A DNA stretch of 64,000 nt from Acidimicrobiales bacterium (GTDB taxonomy: Bacteria > Actinomycetota > Acidimicrobiia > Acidimicrobiales > SZUA-35), in NCBI GenBank assembly GCA_028285495.1, contig JANQPB010000035.1, positions 1 to 64,000 on the forward strand, given 5' to 3'. Shown here piece by piece: positions 1 through 8,274 of this stretch. Each line of letters opens with the position of its first letter. Position 1 is the first letter of the stretch. The translations under genes were made by a program, and so were the position numbers. Below the pieces are notes generated by a model. That model saw nothing but the letters and a program-made list of their open reading frames with translations, was not told the DNA's origin and made no database searches.

Positions 1-638
1 ATGCCACCAAGGTCGTCGCCATCGGCGCCGATGGCGACGGCGACGTCGACTGCGACCGGGGTGTTGGCCGAGATCCCGCCGGCCTGACCGAGCGAGCCCG
101 AGAGCGAGCGACCACCGGCGGCCGCCGGGGCGACCAGCTCGGCGACGGCCGGGTCGACCTCGCCGGGGGGCGCCTGGCCGTCTGGCGAGACCGCAGGGTC
201 GGCGACAGCGGGGATCGGCGGGCCGACCTCGATCGTGCGCAGCGGGGCCGCCGCAGTCAGGTACACGGTGTCCTGGGCCCGCACCATCCCCAGCTCGGCG
301 GCCCGCTCGACGATGGTCGCCGGGGCCGATGCCTCCTCGACGCTGCGAGCCAGCTCGGCGTGGCGGGCCTCGGCCTCGGTGATCTGGGCCCGGACCGCAT
401 CGAGCTCGTGCTGGCCGGCCACCAGCTCGGCGTGCACGAAGGCGACGGCGAAGAAGCCGGCGAGCACGGCGACGAAGAGCACCAGCAGCGCGGTGCGATG
501 ACGGGCCCGGCGGCGGCGAGCCGCCTGGTCGAGGACGCGGAGCTTGGGGCGACCCTGGTCGCTGCGGCCGGCGTGACGCCGGGCCGTGCCGGTCGGCAGC
601 GGGCGTGGGAGTGCCCGGTCGAGCAGTGCTGCGGTCAT
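1..638 (-). CDS. ftsL: FtsL-like septum formation protein, truncated by the window edge
   Basis: Small bitopic division protein; 212 codons are visible and the C-terminus lies off the left edge. A basic cytoplasmic N-terminus (about residues 1-48, with a run of Arg) is followed by one hydrophobic segment (about 49-70) and then a short charged, heptad-like stretch, as in FtsL/DivIC proteins. A Pro/Ala-rich extracytoplasmic tail follows, longer than in classical FtsL. It sits directly after rsmH and mraZ, the usual position of ftsL before ftsI in the dcw cluster. The ATG at 638 has a strong Shine-Dalgarno, GGAGGCGG, at 641-648. The frame stays open upstream but has no start codon as far back as the end of rsmH. 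Confidence 0.75.
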   Translation of the reverse strand, partial: MTAALLDRALPRPLPTGTARRHAGRSDQGRPKLRVLDQAARRRRARHRTALLVLFVAVLAGFFAVAFVHAELVAGQHELDAVRAQITEAEARHAELARSVEEASAPATIVERAAELGMVRAQDTVYLTAAAPLRTIEVGPPIPAVADPAVSPDGQAPPGEVDPAVAELVAPAAAGGRSLSGSLGQAGGISANTPVAVDVAVAIGADGDDLGG

Positions 639-769
639 GGCCGCCTCCTTTCGTTCGAGTCGTTCGAGTCGTTCGAGTCGTTCCAGCTGTTCGGGGGGCT
701 CGGTCGGTCGGCGGCGCCAACGGAGCTCGTGGCCGTCCCGGGTCTCCTGGTCGGGGTGGGCCCGGTCAT
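635..769 (-). CDS. candidate 44-residue ORF coupled between rsmH and ftsL
   Basis: I do not recognise this product. The ATG at 769 overlaps the rsmH stop as ATGA, and the TGA at 637-635 overlaps the ftsL ATG as ATGA, so it would be translationally coupled on both sides. Third-position GC is about 90 percent. The peptide is Pro/Thr/Arg-rich and ends with Trp, three tandem Asn-Asp-Ser units and an Arg-rich tail. It has no membrane segment. The Shine-Dalgarno of ftsL lies inside its last codons. It could instead be a spacer whose fit to both junctions is accidental. Confidence 0.35.
   Translation of the reverse strand: MTGPTPTRRPGTATSSVGAADRPSPPNSWNDSNDSNDSNERRRP
651..686. repeat. 9-bp tandem repeat (TCGTTCGAG) upstream of ftsL
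   Basis: Three perfect copies and one imperfect copy lie end to end. They encode the Asn-Asp-Ser units of the candidate small ORF, and end 2 bp short of the ftsL Shine-Dalgarno (641-648). Confidence 0.8.
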
Positions 770-1767
770 GCCGCCCGCCGCTCGATCGCTCGGAGCCGGG
801 CGCTGCTGGCCCGCGGGTTGGCGGCGAGCTCCGACGCTCCCGGCTTGCGGGCGATCGGGCGCACGATGGCGAACTCCGGCTCGTCGACGGCGACCGGCAG
901 CCCTGGCGGGGTGCTGCTCACCGTCCGTCGCCGGAACACGTGCTTGGCGATCCGGTCCTCACCGGAGTGATAGGTGATGACCAGACCGCGTCCGCCGGGG
1001 ATGAGGGCGTCGAGCACCCGGTCGAGGGCCGGGCCGAGGATGCGGAGCTCGTCGTTGACCTCGATGCGGATGGCCTGGAACGTGCGACGGGCCGGATGAC
1101 CGCCGCGTCGCCTGGCCGGGGCGGGGATGGCGTCGGCCACCACCTCGGCCAACCGGGCGGTGGTCGCGATCGGCCGAGCCGTGGCGATGGCGGCCGCGAT
1201 CCTCGGCGCGTTTCGCTCGTCCGAGTGCCGCCGGATGAGCTCGGCCAGGCTCCGCTGGTCGTAGCGGTTGACGACGTCGTCGGCGCTGAGCGGCTGATCG
1301 GGATCCATGCGCATGTCCAGGGGACCGTCGTTGCGGAAGCTGAAGCCACGGTCGGCGACGTCGAGCTGGGGTGAGCTGACGCCGAGGTCGAACAGGAAGC
1401 CGGCGAGGCCGGGAGGGGGGAGCTCGTTCATCGCCTGCTCGGTCTGGTCGAACCGGGCCCGCCGGAGGATGACCCGGTCCCCGTGGGACTCGAGTCGGCG
1501 GGCCGCGGCCTCGAGGGCCGCAGGGTCTCGATCCAGACCGAACAGGCGAAGACCTGGGTTGGCCTCCAGCACGGCGCTGGCGTGGCCGCCACCGCCGACG
1601 GTGGCGTCGAGGAAGGTTCCGTCCGGCAGGGGCCGGACCAGCTCGACGACCTCGTCGAGCATCACCGGGAGGTGATGGAAGTCCGCCGGCGTGGCGGGCG
1701 ACGGGTCGAACGCTGACGGCGGCCCCGGTTCCGAGCCCGCTGGTTGGCAACCATCGCTCGCAACCAT
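766..1767 (-). CDS. rsmH: 16S rRNA (cytosine(1402)-N(4))-methyltransferase
   Basis: SAM-dependent methyltransferase (MraW) that N4-methylates C1402 in the 16S rRNA P-site region. Of 333 residues, His-Leu-Pro-Val-Met-Leu at about 32-37 marks the conserved N-terminus. The SAM loop GGGGHA is at about 58-63, and FLFDLGVSS and the late YHSGEDR motif follow. About 30 Pro/Ala-rich residues precede the conserved start. No in-frame start codon lies closer to the domain, so ATG 1767 is kept although its Shine-Dalgarno is weak. It is separated from mraZ by 276 bp, an unusually long gap that holds no recognisable gene. It runs into the ftsL region through an ATGA overlap. Confidence 0.95.
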   Translation of the reverse strand: MVASDGCQPAGSEPGPPSAFDPSPATPADFHHLPVMLDEVVELVRPLPDGTFLDATVGGGGHASAVLEANPGLRLFGLDRDPAALEAAARRLESHGDRVILRRARFDQTEQAMNELPPPGLAGFLFDLGVSSPQLDVADRGFSFRNDGPLDMRMDPDQPLSADDVVNRYDQRSLAELIRRHSDERNAPRIAAAIATARPIATTARLAEVVADAIPAPARRRGGHPARRTFQAIRIEVNDELRILGPALDRVLDALIPGGRGLVITYHSGEDRIAKHVFRRRTVSSTPPGLPVAVDEPEFAIVRPIARKPGASELAANPRASSARLRAIERRAA

Positions 1768-2043
1768 CGGTCGACGGGGCGGTCCTCGCTACGAATCGGC
1801 CATCGATAACCCCCCGGACTGCGACGCGATCCAGGATTTATCCCCTGGGGACGCTGAGAGGAGTAGCGGGCGGAGTCGTGGGGCAGAAGCACCCCTCTCC
1901 GCATTCCGGGAGGTAATCGATGAACGATTGGTCAGGTTTGGTCTCGCCCACACTCCTTTCCTGTCTGGCGGGACACGGTTCGGTTGTCCGTCTGCTCGTT
2001 CGGCTCGGTGGCGTCGGTTGCTCGTCGGTGAGGGGCGGGTGAC

Positions 2044-2469
2044 TCAGAGCCCGAGGCGGGCGACCGCTTCGGCCAGCTCGTCGTCGGCGTCGTCGGTCCC
2101 GAGGTCCCTGGCGTAGGTCTCCGCCGGCCAGATCTCGACCCGGTCGTACAGACCGGCGACGACGACCTGTGAGTCGAAGCTCAGGGCGTCGAGGAGCTCC
2201 CGTGGGAGGGTGATCCTGCCGGCCGAGTCGAGCTTCACCTCCCGCACGCTGTTCATCAGCTTGCGGAAGACCCTCATCGATATGCGTGATGCTGCCGACT
2301 CCGCTTTCCACTTCTCGGCGACGAGCCGGAACTCGTCGGCACTCCAGAGACCGAGACACCCATCGAGCTGGGTGATGTAGCCACGCTCGGCCACGAAGGC
2401 TCGGAACGGTGAGGGGAGGACCACCCGGCCCTTGTCGTCCAGCGCGTGCTCGTACTGGCCGACAAACAC
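2044..2469 (-). CDS. mraZ: transcriptional regulator MraZ
   Basis: DNA-binding regulator at the head of the division/cell-wall cluster, 141 residues, the normal family length. It has two SpoVT/AbrB-type swapped-hairpin domains. The first carries GRVVLPSPFR at about 14-23 and the second GRITLPRELL at about 83-92. The start is a GTG at 2469 supported by the Shine-Dalgarno GAGGTGA a few bases upstream. MraZ normally binds repeats upstream of its own gene and represses the cluster, and candidate repeats are present at 2563-2587. Confidence 0.95.
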   Translation of the reverse strand: MFVGQYEHALDDKGRVVLPSPFRAFVAERGYITQLDGCLGLWSADEFRLVAEKWKAESAASRISMRVFRKLMNSVREVKLDSAGRITLPRELLDALSFDSQVVVAGLYDRVEIWPAETYARDLGTDDADDELAEAVARLGL

Positions 2470-2550
2470 CGTTTCACCTCATCTCCTCGATCGAGCAACC
2501 CGTGTGCGATGCGTTCGACGATCGGTGTGCCCGGAACCGCCGGGCCGGTA

Positions 2551-2587
2551 GTGGGACAGTCCCCCACTGCGTGACAAAGTAACCCAC
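2551..2587 (-). promoter_or_regulatory. mraZ: candidate MraZ operator repeats upstream of mraZ
   Basis: On the mraZ strand GTGGG occurs at 2587-2583 and again at 2567-2563, exactly 20 bp (two helical turns) apart. A third, inverted copy at 2551-2555 forms a near palindrome with the second. Known MraZ boxes are direct repeats with a TGGG core and helical phasing. Assignment is by resemblance and position. Confidence 0.5.
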
Positions 2588-2612
2588 TTCGCCCCCCTCC
2601 GCAACACCTTTC

Positions 2613-2641
2613 CTGACAATCCGTGGTTTTTCGCCTACTCT
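2613..2641 (+). promoter_or_regulatory. candidate plus-strand promoter CTGACA-N17-TACTCT
   Basis: A near-consensus -35 (2613-2618) and a TANNNT -10 (2636-2641) are 17 bp apart, in the AT-richer part of the gap between mraZ and the lipoate-ligase gene. The first good start codon is about 260 nt downstream, so it drives either a long leader or a short RNA. Confidence 0.45.
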
Positions 2642-2695
2642 CTGTGCGTACGAGCGTTCGAAATTACACGCATGTGTCCAAACGGGGGTCGGCCC

Positions 2696-2720
2696 GAAAC
2701 CCGCTGATCGAGCGGGTTTC
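2696..2720. terminator. perfect 10-bp hairpin downstream of the 2613-2641 promoter
   Basis: GAAACCCGCT and AGCGGGTTTC flank a 5-nt loop (GATCG). The stem ends in a short T run, so it may be a terminator or attenuator. With the promoter just upstream it would bound a transcript of about 75 nt. The rest of the gap to 2909 shows nothing I can name. Confidence 0.4.
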
Positions 2721-2909
2721 CGGTCGATCGATGCGGGAGGTGGGGCGGAATGGGGGGCGGTGGCCCGACCGGTGGGGCGTGGTGGGGCATCCGAGGCGAT
2801 GCGACCCCCTCAGGACCCCGTCCGGGGGCGGCCCCGGTCACCGGACGGCCCCACCGGCGCCGCCGGGTCGGTCCGTTGCGACGGCGCATCTCCCGGATAG
2901 ACCGGAACG

Positions 2910-3707
2910 GTGGCAACCGCTCCTCCGCCGAGCACGCCGCCTCCGTCCGAGGCGCGCCCGATCGACTGGCGCGTGGTCACCGACGCCGGCTCGGCGGACG
3001 AGTTCCACCGGCGCCAACCCGAGCCGGACACCGGCCACGAGCTGTGGGTCCGCCACCTCCCCCGACCGGCGCTCGTCCTCGGCAGTACCCAACCGGACGA
3101 GCTGATCGTCGCCGACCGGGCCGAGGCGGACGGCATCGAGGTCTGCCGACGACGCTCGGGGGGCGGGCTCGTCTACGTCGACCCGGCCACCGACTGTTGG
3201 ATCGATGCCGTCGTCCCCGCCGGCTCGCCGCTGTGGCGCGACGACATCGGCCAGGCCTTCCACTGGATCGGCGAGGCCTGGGGCCGGCTGCTGACCGATG
3301 AGCTCGGCCCGGCCGGACCGGCGCTCGTCCACCGCCCGACGCCACACCGGGGCCGGCCGGTGCGCCCGCTCTGGTGCTTCGCCGAGCTCGGCCATGGCGA
3401 GGTCACGGTCGGCGCGGCGAAGGTGGTCGGGCTCTCCCAGCGGCGGACGCGCCACTGGATCCGGCTGCAGTCGCTGGTGCTCGGTGGCTGGCCCGGACGG
3501 CAGCTGCGGCCCTATCTCGATGCCGACGTCGCCCGCTCCCTCGCCGCCCGCGACCGGCCGACCGCCGACGATCCCGATCGGGCGGGCGAGCTCGGCCCGG
3601 TGATCGACCCGGCACTGGTCCGGGCCGGCCCACCGGCGGGGGTCCGGCTGCCGGGGCCGGAGCAGCTCGCGGCCGACTTCCTGCGGCGCACCGCGGGCTC
3701 GGGCTGA
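2910..3707 (+). CDS. lipoate/biotin-protein ligase A family protein
   Basis: Probably transfers lipoate, octanoate or a related acyl group to a carrier lysine; the exact substrate cannot be read from the sequence. The 265-residue protein has the BPL/LplA/LipB fold signatures. These are LVLGSTQ at about 56-61, the RRRSGGG loop at about 80-86, and a conserved lysine (K171) in the KVVGLSQRR segment, where LplA-type enzymes hold the acyl-adenylate. It starts with GTG at 2910; TAGACC six bases upstream is a weak -10, so the mRNA may be leaderless. The first 15 residues are Pro-rich and disordered. It is a single gene ahead of the HNH gene. Confidence 0.8.
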   Translation: MATAPPPSTPPPSEARPIDWRVVTDAGSADEFHRRQPEPDTGHELWVRHLPRPALVLGSTQPDELIVADRAEADGIEVCRRRSGGGLVYVDPATDCWIDAVVPAGSPLWRDDIGQAFHWIGEAWGRLLTDELGPAGPALVHRPTPHRGRPVRPLWCFAELGHGEVTVGAAKVVGLSQRRTRHWIRLQSLVLGGWPGRQLRPYLDADVARSLAARDRPTADDPDRAGELGPVIDPALVRAGPPAGVRLPGPEQLAADFLRRTAGSG

Positions 3708-3781
3708 GCCGGGGGACGCGGGCGGGGACGGTTCGGGAAACCGCTTCTTACCGTCTCGGTCGCCTCGACTACCCTTTGCCC

Positions 3782-4297
3782 ATGCCGCGGACCCTTCCCT
3801 CTCGAACGCTGGTCCTCAACGCCACCTACGAGCCGATCGGGGTGGTGCCGTCACGGCGCGCCGTCGTCCTGGCCCTGACCGACAAGGTCGACGTGCTGTC
3901 CGAGAGCGCGGCCCGCATCAGCTCGGCCAACCTCGATCTGGCCGTCCCGTCGGTGGTTCGGCTCCGGTACTACGTGAAGGTGCCGTACCAGCGCACGGCC
4001 CCGCTGAGCCGTCGAGCGGTGTTCGCCCGTGACCACGGCGTCTGCCAGTACTGTGGCAAGCCGGCCGAGAGCATCGACCACGTCATTCCCCGCTCCCGCG
4101 GTGGCGAGCACACCTGGGAGAACGTGGTGGCCTGCTGCCGGCGCTGCAACACGCTGAAGAGCGACCGGTTGCTGCGCGACTGCCCGCTCGAGCTGCGAAG
4201 CACGCCGGCGGCGCCGACCCGCTTCGTCTGGCTCAAGGTCGCCGCCGGCACGGTCCCGGCCGACTGGGCCCCCTACCTCGACAGCTACGCGGCCTAG
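3782..4297 (+). CDS. HNH endonuclease family protein
   Basis: A 171-residue protein with an HNH nuclease domain at about 75-130. Zinc cysteines pair as C88-x-x-C91 and C119-x-x-C122, with Asp99-His100 in the first strand and Asn114 in the second. The N-terminal half (residues 5-70) is a conserved actinobacterial extension of unknown role. It is a stand-alone gene, not next to a methylase, so restriction is not implied. The ATG at 3782 follows TACCCT (3770-3775) by six bases, suggesting a leaderless transcript; the longer open frame upstream overlaps the ligase gene and is rejected. Confidence 0.85.
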   Translation: MPRTLPSRTLVLNATYEPIGVVPSRRAVVLALTDKVDVLSESAARISSANLDLAVPSVVRLRYYVKVPYQRTAPLSRRAVFARDHGVCQYCGKPAESIDHVIPRSRGGEHTWENVVACCRRCNTLKSDRLLRDCPLELRSTPAAPTRFVWLKVAAGTVPADWAPYLDSYAA

Positions 4298-4498
4298 ACC
4301 GCCAGGCGGCGGCGCCAGGTCACCCCCGGCATTCGACGTCGGGGGGCGGGGTTACTCTACGGTAGGTGTGGTCCGGCCCGTTGGCCGGCACGTCGACGAG
4401 CCCGCCAGTGGTCAGCCGGCGATCGACCACCCCGCCGGCGAACCGGCAATCCGAGGAACCCGCCGGCGGCGAGCCGGCATGCGACGAAAGAGGCCCCC

Positions 4499-5746
4499 GT
4501 GCAGCCAACCTACTCCGACAGCGCACAGACCTTCCGCGAGAAGATGCAGGCGTTCCTGGCCGAGCACCTCCCGGCCGACTGGCAGGGCATCGGCGCCCTC
4601 GATCACGACGAGGCCATGGCCTTCACCAGGCAGTGGCGAGACGTGCTGCGGGACAACAAACTGCTCGCCCCGAGCTGGCCGGCCGAGTACGGCGGCGCCG
4701 GGCTGAGCGAGCTGGAGGCGGTCATCATGGCCGAGGAGTTCCAGAAGGCCGGCGTGCCGACCGGCGGCTCCAACGACGCCTTCAGCATCCAGATGGTCGG
4801 CAACACGATCGTCCACTGGGGCACCGAGGAGCAGAAGCAGCACTTCCTGCCCCGGATCATCTCCGGCGAGGACATCTGGTGCCAGGGCTACTCCGAGCCC
4901 AACGCCGGCTCCGACCTCGGCAACCTCGGGTGCAAGGCCGAGCTCGACGGCGACGAGTGGGTGATCAACGGCCAGAAGATCTGGACGTCGGCCGGTCACC
5001 TGGCCAACTGGATCTTCGTGCTGACCCGCACCGAGCCGGACGCGCCGAAGCACCGGGGCATCACCTTCCTGCTGTGCCCGATGGACCAGCCGGGGGTCGA
5101 GGTCAGGCCGATCCAGATGATCAGCGGCGAGTCGGAGTTCAACGAGGTCTTCTTCACCGACGCCCGCACGGCGAAGGAGAACGTGATCGGCGAGCCGAAC
5201 GGTGGCTGGGCCGTGGCCATGACCCTGCTCGGCTTCGAGCGGGGCGAGGCGGCGGCCACCACCCCGGTCGCCTACCGGGGCGAGCTCGACCGCCTCGTCG
5301 AGCTGGCCAGGGAGCGCGGCCTGGCCGACGATCCGATGATCCGTCAGCGGCTCACGTGGTGCTACTCGAAGGTCGAGATCATGCGCTTCCTCGGTATGCG
5401 CACGCTGACCAAGTTCCTGGCCGGTGAGTCGCCGGGGCCCGACGCGTCGATCTTCAAGCTGTACTGGTCCGAGTACCACAAGGTGGCCACCGAGCTGGCG
5501 GTCGACATCCTCGGGGCCGACGGGATGCACCTCGTCGGCAAGCTGCCGTCGAGCTCGTTCGCCACCGACTCCCCCGGCGCCCCGAACGACTCGGGCTCGT
5601 GGCTCGGTACCTTCCTCAACGCCAGGGCCGGCACGATCTACGCCGGCACCAGCCAGGTCCAGCGCAACATCATCGGCGAGATGGTGCTCGGCCTGCCGAA
5701 GGAGCCCCGCTCGGACGGCGGGCCGTGGAAGGACATCCCGAAGTGA
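4499..5746 (+). CDS. acyl-CoA dehydrogenase family protein
   Basis: FAD-dependent alpha,beta-desaturase of acyl-CoA thioesters; chain length or substrate is not evident. The 415 residues match the family. An N-terminal helical domain is followed by the flavin/substrate signature YSEPNAGSDL (about 137-146), the IWTSAGH strand region and a C-terminal helical bundle ending near GTSQVQRNIIGE. The GTG start at 4499 is preceded by AAAGAGG (4487-4493). TACTCT (4353-4358) and TACGGT (4358-4363) lie about 140 bp upstream and may give a long leader. The stop overlaps the next start as GTGA. Confidence 0.92.
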   Translation: MQPTYSDSAQTFREKMQAFLAEHLPADWQGIGALDHDEAMAFTRQWRDVLRDNKLLAPSWPAEYGGAGLSELEAVIMAEEFQKAGVPTGGSNDAFSIQMVGNTIVHWGTEEQKQHFLPRIISGEDIWCQGYSEPNAGSDLGNLGCKAELDGDEWVINGQKIWTSAGHLANWIFVLTRTEPDAPKHRGITFLLCPMDQPGVEVRPIQMISGESEFNEVFFTDARTAKENVIGEPNGGWAVAMTLLGFERGEAAATTPVAYRGELDRLVELARERGLADDPMIRQRLTWCYSKVEIMRFLGMRTLTKFLAGESPGPDASIFKLYWSEYHKVATELAVDILGADGMHLVGKLPSSSFATDSPGAPNDSGSWLGTFLNARAGTIYAGTSQVQRNIIGEMVLGLPKEPRSDGGPWKDIPK

Positions 5747-6015
5747 GCGGCCGGCGCCCGGCGATGCTGCCCGCCGGCTGGCGTCCGGCGGCCGCTGCGG
5801 TTGCCAGACGGCCGGACCTGTGGCCGACGGCCACCCGCTCGGTCGCCGGGCTGGCCCCCCGAGGCTGGTGGCGTCGGCCCCCCTTCCTCCCGCTGCCCGA
5901 TCGCAACTGGATGCACCTCCGGCTGGTCACCGCCTACGGCGGCGACGGCCGGGGGCCGGTGGAGGCCGACGACGTCATCACGTGGCTGGAGTGGCGCCGC
6001 ACCTGGAGCCGCTGA
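5743..6015 (+). CDS. conserved small actinobacterial protein, unknown function
   Basis: A 90-residue protein starting with GTG inside the acyl-CoA dehydrogenase stop (GTGA), so it is probably translated by coupling and functionally tied to that enzyme. A basic, Ala-rich N-terminal half is followed by a compact Trp/Pro-rich block (WWRRPPFLPLPDRNWMHLR, residues about 45-63) that looks like the conserved core. The protein ends TWLEWRRTWSR. No signal peptide or membrane helix. The last seven codons lie in the first copy of a 37-bp tandem duplication; the duplicate continues past the stop in another frame. I recall similar short proteins next to acyl-CoA dehydrogenases but assign no function. Confidence 0.75.
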   Translation: MSGRRPAMLPAGWRPAAAAVARRPDLWPTATRSVAGLAPRGWWRRPPFLPLPDRNWMHLRLVTAYGGDGRGPVEADDVITWLEWRRTWSR

Positions 6016-6073
6016 GGTACGCCCGGGCCTGCGCCGCACCTGGAGCCGCTGAGGTACGCCCGGGCCTGCGCCG
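5994..6073. repeat. 37-bp tandem duplication at the end of a gene
   Basis: Copy 1 is 5994-6030 and copy 2 is 6031-6067, identical over 37 bp, followed by 6 bp of a third copy. It spans the stop codon of the preceding gene (6013-6015). Because 37 is not a multiple of three, reading through would change frame. Confidence 0.95.
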
Positions 6074-6156
6074 AGCCGGGGCCGGTGCGGTCACCTCGCG
6101 GGCCGAGCGATCGCCGCCGATCCCGGGCGCCGGCTCGGGTGGCGCTGGGAACGCGC

Positions 6157-7092
6157 TCAGCGTGGCTCGATGGCACCGATCGATCGACCGAGCGATCGGA
6201 ACCCGACGGCGGCCGCCCCGATCAACGGCCCCTCGTCGCCACACCCGGCCGGCTCGATCCGGGCCCCTCGGCTGAACTCGAGCGTGCAGATCCGGTCCAT
6301 CTCGGCCTGGGCCGCAGCGAAGAACGGCTCACCGAAGCCGAGCGCAACCGAGCCGGCGACGAGGACGAGGCGCAGGTCGAGCAGGTTGGCCACCGAACCG
6401 GCGGCCCGGCCGACGAGCGTGCCGGCCCGGGCGACGTCGGCGGTGGCGGCCTCCTCCGGTGGCCGTCCGGTATGGGCGGCGATGGCCGGACCGGCGGCCT
6501 CGGCCTCCAACGTGCCATCGGCCTGGGGCGGCATCGGCTGACCGGCGTCGGTGACCACCATCTGCCCGATGTGGCCGGCGTTGCCGCTTGCCCCGTCGAG
6601 CAGGCGTCCCTCCAACACGATCCCGCTGCCGACCCCGGTCGAGACCACCATGGCGACGTAGTCGGCCACACCGACGGCACCGCCGACCCAGCCCTCGGCC
6701 AGGGCCAGTGCCTTGGCGTCGTTGTCGACCCGGCAGGCCAGGCCGGTCAGCGCCGTCAGCCGCTCGGCCAGCGGGAAGGCTCGGAGCCCGGGGATGTCGA
6801 GGGGCGAGACCGTGACGCCGCCAGGCGAGATGGGACCGGCGCACCCGACCCCGCAGACGGCGAACCGGTCGAACGGTGCGAACGAGGCGACCAGGTCGGC
6901 GAGGGCGACGAAGATCTGCTCACCCTCGGCCTCCCCTCCCCCGCCGCCCGCCTCGATCGAGGGGCCCGATCCGGCCGGCGACGCCGGCACCGGGGTCGTG
7001 ATCGAGCGGCGCTCCCGGAGACGACCACACTCGTCGACCACCCCGACCGCCATCCTGCTCCCCCCGATGTCGACGGCAAGGGCGTGGTCCAT
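6157..7092 (-). CDS. ROK family protein (sugar kinase-like) lacking the zinc motif
   Basis: A 311-residue ASKHA/ROK protein. ALAVDIGGSRMAVGVVD (about 4-20) is the phosphate-1 motif, DNDAKALALAEGWVG carries the catalytic-base Asp, and VVSTGVGSGIVL is phosphate-2. The ROK zinc signature CxCGxxGCxE that should follow GNAGHIG is replaced by a Pro/Ala stretch with no cysteine, while the flanks align normally. This is therefore a divergent kinase, or a ROK sensor without DNA-binding domain. ATG 7092 is preceded by TAGGGT (7106-7101) with 8 nt between, so probably leaderless. It is divergent from the MoxR operon. Confidence 0.75.
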   Translation of the reverse strand: MDHALAVDIGGSRMAVGVVDECGRLRERRSITTPVPASPAGSGPSIEAGGGGGEAEGEQIFVALADLVASFAPFDRFAVCGVGCAGPISPGGVTVSPLDIPGLRAFPLAERLTALTGLACRVDNDAKALALAEGWVGGAVGVADYVAMVVSTGVGSGIVLEGRLLDGASGNAGHIGQMVVTDAGQPMPPQADGTLEAEAAGPAIAAHTGRPPEEAATADVARAGTLVGRAAGSVANLLDLRLVLVAGSVALGFGEPFFAAAQAEMDRICTLEFSRGARIEPAGCGDEGPLIGAAAVGFRSLGRSIGAIEPR

Positions 7093-7244
7093 GGCAGCAG
7101 ACCCTACTGTGCGGTCCCGACCGGGCGCCCGGGAAGGCGGCGGGCCCGACGTCGGTTACCGTCCCGCATCGACCAAGGCGATACCCATCCCGGGGCCTCG
7201 TGCAGATAGCCTTGCAGGCAACCGCAACGTGGAGGTACGCGCAC

Positions 7245-8228
<984 letters not shown>

Positions 8229-8274
8229 CCGGGGCCACCGCCATGGCTGATGTCGATCCGACCGGGAGCCGGTG

